From: Planctomycetota bacterium
GTDB taxonomy: Bacteria; Planctomycetota; UBA11346
DNA: 64,000 nucleotides
Reading direction: 5' to 3'
NCBI GenBank assembly: GCA_025055595.1
Contig: JANWWU010000022.1
Span: 1-64,000 of the forward strand
Shown: positions 19,250 to 28,298 of the stretch, in pieces
Position numbering within the stretch: the first letter of the stretch is position 1
Layout of the letters: each line of letters begins with the position of its first letter
The notes under the pieces: model-generated
What the model saw: the letters and a program-made list of their open reading frames with translations, nothing else
The model's database searches: none
Told to the model about the DNA's origin: nothing
Made by a program: the position numbers and the translations under genes

Positions 19250-21681
19250 TGTCTCGCTGGTGGACGCTGCTGCTGATCGTTGCATGCGGCGCCGCCGGCG
19301 AGATCCCGGCCGGGATGACAGAGCAGCGCCTGCCAGGCCTACGCCTCTACAGCGCTGTCGAGGCCGCGGCCACGCGCGCGCTCGCCGAGGAGCTGCAGCG
19401 CTTCCTGCCGGCGCTCAGCGCTTGGGCGGCACGCGCCATCGCCCCGCTGCCGCGCGCGGCCGCGGATCTGCCAGTGCTGTTCTTCGCTGATCGCAGCAGC
19501 TTCCGCGCCTATGCCGCGCGCCACGCGCAGCGCGTCGCGACCGTGCACGCCGCCGGCTTCTACAGCAGCGATGGTCGGCCAGAAACGGCGTTCATCGCGC
19601 TCTACCGCGATGGCGGCCGCGAGCAGGCGACCGTGCGGCACGAGCTGACGCACTGGCTGCTCGACCGCGCGATTCCGACCCGCCCCGGCCAGCCGGTGTG
19701 GTACAATGAAGGACTGGCGGTGTGCATGGAGGACGCCTGGATCAGCGATGGCGCGCTGGTGTTCAGCCGCGTTCCTCGGCAGCGCCAGGAGGTCCTGCGC
19801 CGCCTCGTGGCCGGCGCCGAGGAGCCCCTGGCGACGGTCGTCGCCCTCGGCAGCGAGGCCTGGCTGGCGCGCGCCGTCGATCACGAGCGCGCGCACCTCC
19901 AGTACACCGCCAGCTACGGCGCCGTCCTGTTCCTGCTGCAGCGCCACCCAGAGCGCCTCACCGCCTTCCTGCGCCGTCTCGCTCAGGGAGCAGCGCATGA
20001 TGCGGCGTACGCCGAGGCCTTCGCCGAGCTGCCGGGCGGACTCGATCGCGCCTGGCGCGCTTGGATGGCCGAGACGGTGTGGCTTGCGGCGCGCGGCACG
20101 ACGCCGCGTACGGCGCCGGAGGCCTTCGAGCACGGACTGGCCTGGCTGCCCGAGCACGCGGCAGGCGGCGATCGGCAGCGCGCCTGGTCCTGGCTGCAGC
20201 GCGCCGCCGAGCAGTTCGCGGCACGCGCCTCCGATGCCCGCGCCGCTGCCGACGCCTGGCTGGCGGCGGCCGAGGCTTGCGAGCAGCCGCCACGCGCGGC
20301 GCAGGCCGCCGAGACGGCGGCGGCCTGGTACGAGCAGGTGGCGCACGAGGCCGGCCAGGCCGAGGCCTGGCGCCTGGCCTGCCGTGCTTGGGGCAAGGCG
20401 GGGGACTGGCAGCGCGCGGCGCTGGCCGGCGGGCGTGCGCAAGCGATGGCGGAGCGCGTCGCCGACGAGGCGCTGCTGGCCGCCGCCCTCGCCGCCCATG
20501 CCGCGTGCTATGCCGCCGACCGCGCTCGCCCGCCCGCGGGGCAGACGCCGCAGGCCTTCGCGGCCCCGCTGTTTCATCGCGCCATCCAGCTCTATCGCCA
20601 GGCTGGCTGCGCGAGCGATGCGGCGCGCGTCGCCGTGCAGGCGGCCCAGGCCTTGGCGCCTCCCGACGGACAACCCGGCGACTGGGCCGGCTGCATCGCG
20701 CTGGTCGAGCAGGCGGTGCAGCACTGGCGTCGGGACGGCGCCGCCAGCGAGGGCGACGCCGACCTCGCCACCGCCGAGCGCGTGCTCGCCGGCCTGTGGC
20801 GGCCCGATCGCAATCCGGCTGGCAGCTGGACGGAGGCGATCGCGGGCTATCGCCGCGCGCTCGCCCTGCTCGATGACGGCGAGGCGCGAGAGCGCCTGCA
20901 CGCCCGCCTGGAGCTGGCCTCGTGCCTAGCAGCGGCTGCGGACCCGGAGACGATCGCGCAGTATCGCCGGGCGGAGAGCGAGGCGCTGGCCCTCGGCGAC
21001 CTCGCCCTGGCCGCCTACGCCGCGTACCAAGTCGGCTGGGAGCTGCGCGAACGCGAGCCGGAGGAGGCCGTCGCCGCCTTCTTGCGCGCAGCGCCGCGCT
21101 ATCGCCGAGCCGGCAAGCTGGCGGAAGAGATCGCGGCCATCGGCCAGGCGGCGCAGGTCCTGGCCGGCAGCGGTGGCGACCCCGCGCGCATCGCCGAGCT
21201 TCACCGGCAGGCGGCTGCGCTCGCGCGCGCCCGCGGCGACCTCTCGCGCCTCGGCTACCACCTGCATCAGCAGGCCTGGTTCAGCGAGCCGGCGCGGCAG
21301 CCGGGCCTGTCGCCCGCCATCGCAGCGGGCCTCTACGCGGCGGCCGCCCAGGCCTGGCAGAACGATCCCGAGCGCGCGGTGCGGGCCCTCTCTCAGCGCG
21401 CACGCGTCCTCACCCCGCAGCCAGGGGCGGCCGAGGGCTGGGAAGAAGCCGCTGCGGCTTGGCAGGCGGTGGCCGAGGCCTTGGCCGCGCTGCCGGAGAG
21501 CCGGCAGCGGCGCGGCGAGCGCGGCCAGGCGCTACACCAGCAGGCCTGGTGCCTGATCCGCGGCGATCACCAGCGCCACACGCGGCTCAGCCGCGCGCTG
21601 TTCAGCGAAGCTGCGCGCCTGCAAGAAGAGGCCGGCGACAGCCGCGGCGCCGCCGCCAGCCGCAGCTGGCTGCGCGAATGA
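19249..21681 (+). CDS. Secreted HExxH metallopeptidase-like protein with TPR-like repeats
   Basis: Signal peptide; RHELTHWLLDRA and downstream VWYNEGLAV (gluzincin/peptidase MA-like); long alanine-rich helical repeats. Confidence 0.7.
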   Translation: MSRWWTLLLIVACGAAGEIPAGMTEQRLPGLRLYSAVEAAATRALAEELQRFLPALSAWAARAIAPLPRAAADLPVLFFADRSSFRAYAARHAQRVATVHAAGFYSSDGRPETAFIALYRDGGREQATVRHELTHWLLDRAIPTRPGQPVWYNEGLAVCMEDAWISDGALVFSRVPRQRQEVLRRLVAGAEEPLATVVALGSEAWLARAVDHERAHLQYTASYGAVLFLLQRHPERLTAFLRRLAQGAAHDAAYAEAFAELPGGLDRAWRAWMAETVWLAARGTTPRTAPEAFEHGLAWLPEHAAGGDRQRAWSWLQRAAEQFAARASDARAAADAWLAAAEACEQPPRAAQAAETAAAWYEQVAHEAGQAEAWRLACRAWGKAGDWQRAALAGGRAQAMAERVADEALLAAALAAHAACYAADRARPPAGQTPQAFAAPLFHRAIQLYRQAGCASDAARVAVQAAQALAPPDGQPGDWAGCIALVEQAVQHWRRDGAASEGDADLATAERVLAGLWRPDRNPAGSWTEAIAGYRRALALLDDGEARERLHARLELASCLAAAADPETIAQYRRAESEALALGDLALAAYAAYQVGWELREREPEEAVAAFLRAAPRYRRAGKLAEEIAAIGQAAQVLAGSGGDPARIAELHRQAAALARARGDLSRLGYHLHQQAWFSEPARQPGLSPAIAAGLYAAAAQAWQNDPERAVRALSQRARVLTPQPGAAEGWEEAAAAWQAVAEALAALPESRQRRGERGQALHQQAWCLIRGDHQRHTRLSRALFSEAARLQEEAGDSRGAAASRSWLRE

Positions 21682-21847
21682 ATCGCTGCGAAGAAGAACG
21701 CATTCGGACTGTTTCGCCGTATGATACGGTTGTTCTAACCTTAGATGCGGCAATGGTGGCCGCTGTAGTGCAATCTGCAAAATAGCTCATTGGCGAGTTT
21801 CTGCGAATCAAGGTTGGTATGCCTTCGAATCGCCCAGGAGCCGATGC

Positions 21848-23377
21848 ATGACATCTCGCGAGAAGATCGCCGAGCTCATCGATCGAGCCTTGCCGGTGGG
21901 CGCCAAGCTCGTGCCGACGAGCGTCGCTCTGCACATCGCTGCCATCGATCTCTGTCTGTTGCGCGGCAAACGGGAGTTTAGCTGGCGAAGGAGGCATGTC
22001 CTGGAGAGCGACGCGACGCCGCGGACGAAGAAAGACATGCAGGAACGCCTGTCCCGTTTTCGGACGCAGCCGCCCAAGAGCATCCATCAGCTGTTCGCAT
22101 GGGGGAGCACCGAAGCTGCCTACGAAATCGGCAAACTGGATGAAAAGATCCCTTGTCCCGAGTGCCACGGCGACAGTCCGACACAATGTGCGACCTGTGA
22201 AGGCGTCGGGAAAGTAGCGTGTAAGCGCTGCGAAGGTCACGGCATCCTGAGCAATGCCGATGCCCTGCGCGCCTGCCCGAACTGCAAGAAAGGGCTCGTC
22301 GATTGTTCCAACTGCCGGGGGTCTGGCCTTATCAACTGTAGCAAATGCGAGAACCAGCACGAATTGTGGGAAGTCTACAAGATCCACTACAAAGATCACA
22401 TTGAAGTGACTGCGGTCGGTGGCCAGACCTTCGCCGAGCGATATAAGAGCAAGCTTTGGACAGTGCCGAAGGATTTCAGCATCAGTCGGGATTGGTCGGC
22501 CTACGGGCCGCCGCTGACGCTCGAGGATCAGGATGGACTGAGCACTGAACTGCTGCAGCCTCGTTCCCTCGAGGAGATGCGGAACTATGTCCAACAGAAG
22601 AAACCAGCGTTGATTGCACGCTTCGGCGAATCGGCATACGCCAACATCAATCAGGCCCTGGCCAAGGCCGATCCCGATGCTGACAATCGCTATGCGATCG
22701 CCTTGCGCGCTCTCAACTGTGTCACATTTACTTACCAACAAGACGACAAGAAACACAGCGCTGTCGGGCAAATTTTCTTCAGCGAGGGTCAGCCGAGCAA
22801 GGTCGAGTATCAAAGGACGGCCGCGCCACCATCGAAAGGCGCAACATGCCTCAAATACGGCTGCGGTTGTTTGACGTTCTTCTTCATCATCGGTCTGATT
22901 GGTTCGCTGTTTGAGGAGGACAAAGACAAAGCCAAGCAAGAAGGCGCGGCCGAGAAGCAGTCTGCCCCTGCCGCAACTGCTTCCGCGGCCGCTCAGCGCC
23001 CGCTGACAGGGCGCGTCATCTCGGTCAAGAACGGCTACCAGCTCAAGTTGCCGACCTTCGCGCTCGTCGAGTTTGCCGTATACGGCAAGTCATTGAGCGA
23101 CCAACAGCTGCTCGCGCTCGTCGGCAAGCGGCTGCAGATCATGCGCGACGATCAGGTGCTGGCCGAGGCAGAGATCGCGAACATCGTACCTGCGAGTCAA
23201 GCGGGCGATGTTTCCGAACCACGCGCCCAGGAAGACAAGGAGAACAAGGAAAAACAAGCGGCACCGACGCAGCAGCAGTTCCGCGCGCTGGTGCAAGTGG
23301 TCGATACCTCGTGGCGCGTGCCGGCTGACAAGCGGGAACTCGCCGTCGGCGACCTCGCAGCGCTGATGGACAACTGA
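21848..23377 (+). CDS. Protein with DnaJ-type CxxCxGxG zinc repeats and one TM segment
   Basis: CPECHGDS, CATCEGVG, CKRCEGHG, CPNCKKG, CSNCRGSG, CSKCE; TM LTFFFIIGLIGSLF; AGGAG SD; clearly lower GC than flanks. Confidence 0.8.
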   Translation: MTSREKIAELIDRALPVGAKLVPTSVALHIAAIDLCLLRGKREFSWRRRHVLESDATPRTKKDMQERLSRFRTQPPKSIHQLFAWGSTEAAYEIGKLDEKIPCPECHGDSPTQCATCEGVGKVACKRCEGHGILSNADALRACPNCKKGLVDCSNCRGSGLINCSKCENQHELWEVYKIHYKDHIEVTAVGGQTFAERYKSKLWTVPKDFSISRDWSAYGPPLTLEDQDGLSTELLQPRSLEEMRNYVQQKKPALIARFGESAYANINQALAKADPDADNRYAIALRALNCVTFTYQQDDKKHSAVGQIFFSEGQPSKVEYQRTAAPPSKGATCLKYGCGCLTFFFIIGLIGSLFEEDKDKAKQEGAAEKQSAPAATASAAAQRPLTGRVISVKNGYQLKLPTFALVEFAVYGKSLSDQQLLALVGKRLQIMRDDQVLAEAEIANIVPASQAGDVSEPRAQEDKENKEKQAAPTQQQFRALVQVVDTSWRVPADKRELAVGDLAALMDN

Positions 23378-23443
23378 GCGAGCGGTTCGGTCGCGCTCGC
23401 CCTTCCTTCGCTAGCGGCGTGAATATGGTGTACTCCTGCTACG

Positions 23444-23908
23444 ATGGTGTGGCTGATCCGCACGCTCATCGGCTTCGCCGTGTTCGTCGTCGCAGTCGTG
23501 TTCGCTGCGACCTGGCTGCCGGCCTGGCTCAACCGCGTGCAGGTGCCCGTCGACTACGACGATCTGCAGGGACTGGAAGGCGGCAAAGGCCTGTGGCTCG
23601 AGCCACCGCCGTATCGAGCGGGCGATGTGCTCGCCTATCGCCTCGGACCCGGTCCCGATGACGTCGGCTTCGGTGTCGTCGTCGCCCTGCCAGGCGACAG
23701 CGTGCGGCTCAGCGAGGACCGCCTGCTGGTCAACGGCGAAGCGGTGCGTCCCTGGAGCCCCTATCAGCCGCTGCGCGGCTTGGCCGAGCTCGGACCGCTG
23801 ACCGTGCCGGCCGGCCACTGGTTCGTCGTCAGCACCCGCCACCAGCGCGACAGCCTCGCGCACGGCCCGATCGGCGCCGAGCGCGTGCTCGGCAAGGTGC
23901 GCGAATGA
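23444..23908 (+). CDS. Signal peptidase I (S26)-like protein, probably catalytically inactive
   Basis: N-terminal TM; YRAGDVLAY, VVALPGDSVRL, VNGEAV, GHWFVVSTRHQRDSLAHGPIGAERVLGKV align with S26 boxes C, D and E; box B Ser and box D Lys absent. Confidence 0.65.
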   Translation: MVWLIRTLIGFAVFVVAVVFAATWLPAWLNRVQVPVDYDDLQGLEGGKGLWLEPPPYRAGDVLAYRLGPGPDDVGFGVVVALPGDSVRLSEDRLLVNGEAVRPWSPYQPLRGLAELGPLTVPAGHWFVVSTRHQRDSLAHGPIGAERVLGKVRE

Positions 23909-24702
23909 ACGGCCCCTTCGTCTCCTGGTCCTCCGGCCAGCGGCTGCTGCTCGGCGTCGCCCTGCTGATCGCCGGGGCCGTGATGCTGGTGGCGGCAGCC
24001 GGGATCGCTTGGAGAGCGGTCCAGCGCTGGCTGGCGGTCGGCGAGCTGCGCGCGGCGCATGCCCAGCTGCATCGGGGCCGACTCGACGAGGCCCGCCGCT
24101 TGGCGGCCGCGGCGGCGGAGCGCCTGCCGCGGGAGCCGAGCGCCCAGCTGCTCGCGCTCGACCCGGCAGATCCGCAAGCCGGGGAACGGCTGCGCGCGCT
24201 CGCTTCTGCCTGCGAGCGCGCGAACGACCGCCACGCCGTGCTGGCGACCCTCGGCCTGCTCCAGGCCCTCGCTGGGCGCGCGGTCGATGCCCCGCTCGAG
24301 GGGACCGGCGATGCCCGCCTGCTGGCGGCCATCAGGGCGGCGCACGGCGAGCGGATGGCGAGCTGGCGGCTGGTCGCCGGCGAGGATCCGCCGCAGCGCC
24401 AGGTGCTGCTGGCGGCGCACACGGTGCTTCTGCGGCAGGCTCTTCGCCTGCGCAGCCGGGACGATGTCCGCCTGCATGCTGGCGCGCTGTTGCTGCTCGA
24501 CCCTGGGCACCCGCGTGCAGCGCTGTTGCGTCCCCTGCTGCTGGCCCTCAGCCCGGCGGCGGCAGACGAAGAGCTCGTGCGCGCGGTCGCCGAAGCGCGC
24601 GAAGAGAGCGAGGCGCTCGCGCGCACGATCGCGGCGCTCGTGCCCGAGCGTCGCGCGGCGCTGACGGCGCGCTGGCCGGGCCTCGCGGAGCAAACGCCAT
24701 GA
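23905..24702 (+). CDS. Membrane-anchored helical-repeat protein, unknown function
   Basis: ATGA overlap with preceding gene; N-terminal TM LLLGVALLIAGAVMLVAAAGIAW then TPR-like helices. Confidence 0.6.
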   Translation: MNGPFVSWSSGQRLLLGVALLIAGAVMLVAAAGIAWRAVQRWLAVGELRAAHAQLHRGRLDEARRLAAAAAERLPREPSAQLLALDPADPQAGERLRALASACERANDRHAVLATLGLLQALAGRAVDAPLEGTGDARLLAAIRAAHGERMASWRLVAGEDPPQRQVLLAAHTVLLRQALRLRSRDDVRLHAGALLLLDPGHPRAALLRPLLLALSPAAADEELVRAVAEAREESEALARTIAALVPERRAALTARWPGLAEQTP

Positions 24703-24995
24703 TCGTCTGTCAAGCCTGCGGGCACCGCAATCCCCTCCGCACGCGCTACTGCCACGCCTGCGGCGTGCGCCTCGAGGCGAACCTGCGGGAGATCGCGGTC
24801 GCGGTCGAGGAGGACCGCGAGGCGCAGATGGCGGAGCGCTGGTTGGAGCGCGGCCGCTCGCTCTTCTTGCTCGGCGCGTTCTTCTTGACCTGCGCGCTGG
24901 TGCTGCGCTACGCCGTGGTGCCGGAGCTGCCGCCGGCCGTCATGCCGCCGATCGCTGCCGGGCCCTTGCTGCCGCCGGCGGCGAGCGCGCCCTGA
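24699..24995 (+). CDS. Small zinc-ribbon membrane protein
   Basis: MIVCQACGHRNPLRTRYCHACG (two CxxC) plus TM LFLLGAFFLTCALVLRYAVV; overlaps preceding gene. Confidence 0.7.
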   Translation: MIVCQACGHRNPLRTRYCHACGVRLEANLREIAVAVEEDREAQMAERWLERGRSLFLLGAFFLTCALVLRYAVVPELPPAVMPPIAAGPLLPPAASAP

Positions 24996-24997
24996 GC

Positions 24998-26470
24998 ATG
25001 ACGCAGGTCGTCGTCCCCCTCGGCGACGCCGAGCCCGCGGCGCTGCTGGCGCGCGCGGCGCGGGCTCGGCAGCTCGGCGCCGATCTGCTCGAGCTGCGCC
25101 TCGACCTCGCGCTCGCGGCCGGCGCTCGCGCGGCCGACCTCCTCGCCGTGCTGCCGCAGCTGCCGCTGCCGGCGATCGTCACCGTGCGCCATCAACGAGA
25201 GGGCGGGCGATGGCAGGACGACGAGCGCGCTCGCCTGCGGCTCTACGAGGAGGCCGAGGCGCGCGGCGCGGCCTGGATCGATCGCGAGCTGGCGGCGCAG
25301 CGCGAACACCCCTGGCGGCCGACGCGTGCCCGCTTGCTGCTCAGCTATCATGCGTGGTCCGGTGCTGGCCAGGCGCTGCCCGAGGTTGTCGCGGCGATGC
25401 GTGCGGCCGGCGCCGACCTCGCCAAGCTGGCGGTGCTGGTGCGCGATGCCGCCGAGCTGGCGGCGCTGCGCGCCCTGCACGATCGCCGGGGGCCGGTGGC
25501 GGCGATGGCGATGGGCGAGGCCGGCCTGCCATCGCGGGTGCTGGCCGGGGTCTGGGGCGCGGCGCTGGTCTACGCGCGCTTGCCGGAGGATCCCGGCACC
25601 GCTCCCGGCCAGCCGGCGCTCGACGAGCTGCTGACGCTCTACCGCCTGCGCGCGCAGCGGCCGGAGACCGCGGTCTATGGCGTGATCGGCGCGCCGATCG
25701 CGCACTCGCTCTCACCGTTGGTCCACAACCTCGGTTTCGCGCACCACGGCATCGATGCCGTCTACGCGCCGTTCCTGGTGCACGACGCGCGCGCCTTCTG
25801 GCAGGCCTGCGGCGACTGGTTCGGCGGGCTCTCGGTGACCGTGCCGCACAAGCAGACGCTCGCCGCGCTGCTCGCGGAGTGCGAGCCCGAGGCGGCGCCG
25901 ATCGGCGCGATCAACACTGTCTACCGCCGCGCTGACCGCTGCTGCGGCGCCAACACCGACGCCGAGGCCGTGCGCCGCTGCTGCGAGCGGGCGCTCGGCG
26001 GCTCGCTGCACGGCCGCTGCGCGCTCGTTCTCGGCGCCGGCGGCGCCGCGCGCGCCGCCGTCCATGCCTTGCGCGCGGCCGGCGCCCGCGTGCTGATCTC
26101 CAATCGCACGCCGCAGCGCGCTGCGGAGCTGGCGGCGGAGTTCGCAGCGACCGTTGTGCCGCTGGCGCAGGCCGCGACCGCGCCCTATGACATCCTGATC
26201 AATGCGACGACGGTCGGCCTGCGCGCGCCCGACGACACGCCGTGGCCTCACCCGCTGCGTCCCGAGGCCCTGGTCTTCGACATGGTCTACGACCCGCTCG
26301 ACACCGGCCTGCTGCGCCGCGCGCGCGTCGCCGGCTGCTCGGTCGTCAGCGGCCTCGACATGTTCCTCGAGCAGGCGAGCGGGCAGTTCCGGCGTTGGAC
26401 GGGGCGGGAGCTGCCGATGGCGGAGGCCCGCGCCGCCTGCCTCGCCCGCCTCGCTCAGCGCAGCGTGTAG
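24998..26470 (+). CDS. aroDE: Bifunctional 3-dehydroquinate dehydratase (type I) / shikimate dehydrogenase
   Basis: AroD part ADLLELRLDL, LLSYHAWSG, DLAKLAVLVRDA; AroE part YGVIGAPIAHSLSPLVHNLGF, GLSVTVPHKQ, INTVYRR, LGAGGAARAAVHAL, INATTVGL. Confidence 0.95.
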   Translation: MTQVVVPLGDAEPAALLARAARARQLGADLLELRLDLALAAGARAADLLAVLPQLPLPAIVTVRHQREGGRWQDDERARLRLYEEAEARGAAWIDRELAAQREHPWRPTRARLLLSYHAWSGAGQALPEVVAAMRAAGADLAKLAVLVRDAAELAALRALHDRRGPVAAMAMGEAGLPSRVLAGVWGAALVYARLPEDPGTAPGQPALDELLTLYRLRAQRPETAVYGVIGAPIAHSLSPLVHNLGFAHHGIDAVYAPFLVHDARAFWQACGDWFGGLSVTVPHKQTLAALLAECEPEAAPIGAINTVYRRADRCCGANTDAEAVRRCCERALGGSLHGRCALVLGAGGAARAAVHALRAAGARVLISNRTPQRAAELAAEFAATVVPLAQAATAPYDILINATTVGLRAPDDTPWPHPLRPEALVFDMVYDPLDTGLLRRARVAGCSVVSGLDMFLEQASGQFRRWTGRELPMAEARAACLARLAQRSV

Positions 26471-27360
26471 AAGGGGCGCGGGAAGCGGACATTGACGCTC
26501 GCTACCCGGGCGAGATCGCCCTGGCAGCGCAGCGCATGGACGAGGTCGCGGGCCTTGGCCTGCGCGCTGCGCCCATAGAGCGCGTCGCCGGGATCGCCCC
26601 ACACCAGCCGGCAGCCGTTGCTGGTCAGGAGCACGATGCCCTGCCCGCCGCGCTCGTCGCTGCTGCCCGCGCAGTCGATGGCCGCGATCAGGCCGGCATC
26701 GACGTGGGGCTCGATCAGCTGCCAGGCCTCGACCGCCGCGCGCACGCGCTGCGGGGCGAGCTCGACATTCCACAGCGGCGGACGCCGTCGCTCGGGCGCG
26801 GGCAGGCTGCCGGGCAGCAGAACGCCCTCGCGGTCGACCCACACCCGTTTGCCGCTCGCCAGCACCGCCGGCATGTATGGCTGGCGCATCCCGATCTCGA
26901 CGATCAGCTTGCGCGCGGCCCGCAGCTGCCCGCTGTGGTAGCTGCGCTCGTGGGCGAGGCGGATGCGACCGACGGTGGCGACGCCGGGCCGGCTGCGCAG
27001 GTGCTCGGCGAGCCTGCCGATCACCCATTCGTTGGCTTCCTGGAGGAGCTCTCGTTCCGCGAAGCTCGCCAGCCAGCCCTCGACTTCGCGTTGCGGAGCC
27101 TGCGGTCCCGCGAGCCACAGCACCTCGATCCGCGTCACCGGCTGGCCGCGGGGCTGGCTGACCGCGGCCGCGACGCTGATGACGAGCACTGCCAGCGCGG
27201 CGCAGACGCAGGCCGCCATCCAGGCTTGCTGCGGCGCCCCCGCGCCGGCAGCGGCGGCGGGAGCGCAGAGCGCGGTCGCGACCGTGCGCGCGGCGTCATC
27301 GCGGCGCGGCGCGGCGGCGCTGAGGTCGTCGGCGGGCGGAGACGCGGGGTGCTCGGTCAT
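26455..27360 (-). CDS. ftsQ: FtsQ/DivIB-like cell division protein
   Basis: Single TM, POTRA-like region TRIEVLWLAGPQ..., VWVDREGVLLP; last gene of dcw cluster. Confidence 0.65.
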   Translation of the reverse strand: MTEHPASPPADDLSAAAPRRDDAARTVATALCAPAAAAGAGAPQQAWMAACVCAALAVLVISVAAAVSQPRGQPVTRIEVLWLAGPQAPQREVEGWLASFAERELLQEANEWVIGRLAEHLRSRPGVATVGRIRLAHERSYHSGQLRAARKLIVEIGMRQPYMPAVLASGKRVWVDREGVLLPGSLPAPERRRPPLWNVELAPQRVRAAVEAWQLIEPHVDAGLIAAIDCAGSSDERGGQGIVLLTSNGCRLVWGDPGDALYGRSAQAKARDLVHALRCQGDLARVASVNVRFPRPFYTLR

Positions 27361-28298
27361 GGCGGGGCAGTGCGGGCTGCGGCGCGGCGTACGAGGTGTT
27401 CGACGAGGTCGGCGAAGGAGATGCCGGCCGCTGCCGCCGCTTTCGGCGTCAGGCTGGCATCGGTGAAGCCGGGGAGGGTGTTGAGCTCGAGCACTGCGAG
27501 CTCGCCATCGGCAGCGGCCATGATGTCGATGCGCGCCAGGTCCCGGCAGCCGCAGGCGCGGTAGGCAGCGAGCGCGAGCGCGCTCAGGCGGCGCGCCAGC
27601 GCCGCCTCCTCGACCGGGGCTTCGATGGTGTCGTGGCGGTGATATTTCGCGTCGTAGTCGAAGACGCCGCCGGCGGGGCGGATGAACAACGGGGGCAGCG
27701 CGCGCGGGCCGCGGTCGTCGTCGATGACCGCCACCGTGTACTCGGGGCCGGGCAGACGTTCCTCGATCAGGTAGCGGCGCGGCCCGAACTCGGCGCGCAG
27801 CGCCGGCAGCGCGCCCAGCGCTTCGCAGGCCCCTTCGACCAGGCGCAGGCCGACCGAGCTGCCGTCGTCGGCCGGCTTCATGATCAACGGTCCGCGGCCG
27901 GCGAGGCGCTCGGCGAGGTCTTCGCCGGCCGCCGCGCCGAGGTCGATGACGATGCCCCAGGGGACGCGCAGCCCGGCCTCTTGAAGGCGGCGCTTGCTCG
28001 CCGCCTTGTCCATGCACAGGGCGGAGGCCGCGCTGTCCGAGCCGACGAAGGGGACGCCGTGCTGCTCGAGCAGGCGCTGCAGCGTTCCGTCCTCGCCGTA
28101 GGTGCCGTGGACGATGTTGAAGACGATGCTGCCCGGACGCAGCTGCCGGACATCGAGGGCCGCGGCGATGTCGATGGTCGTCACATCGTGTCCGCGCGCG
28201 GCGAGGGCGCGCGCGATCGCCACGCCGCTGCGCCGCGACACTGCGGCCTCGCGGCCCGGACCGCCCATCACGACATCGACGCGCAGCGGCTCGCTCAT
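27357..28298 (-). CDS. ddl: D-alanine--D-alanine ligase
   Basis: NIVHGTYGEDGTLQRLLEQHGVPFVGSDSAASALCMDK, IMKPADDGSSVGL, LELNTLPGFTDASLTPKAAAAAGISF. Confidence 0.94.
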   Translation of the reverse strand: MSEPLRVDVVMGGPGREAAVSRRSGVAIARALAARGHDVTTIDIAAALDVRQLRPGSIVFNIVHGTYGEDGTLQRLLEQHGVPFVGSDSAASALCMDKAASKRRLQEAGLRVPWGIVIDLGAAAGEDLAERLAGRGPLIMKPADDGSSVGLRLVEGACEALGALPALRAEFGPRRYLIEERLPGPEYTVAVIDDDRGPRALPPLFIRPAGGVFDYDAKYHRHDTIEAPVEEAALARRLSALALAAYRACGCRDLARIDIMAAADGELAVLELNTLPGFTDASLTPKAAAAAGISFADLVEHLVRRAAARTAPP

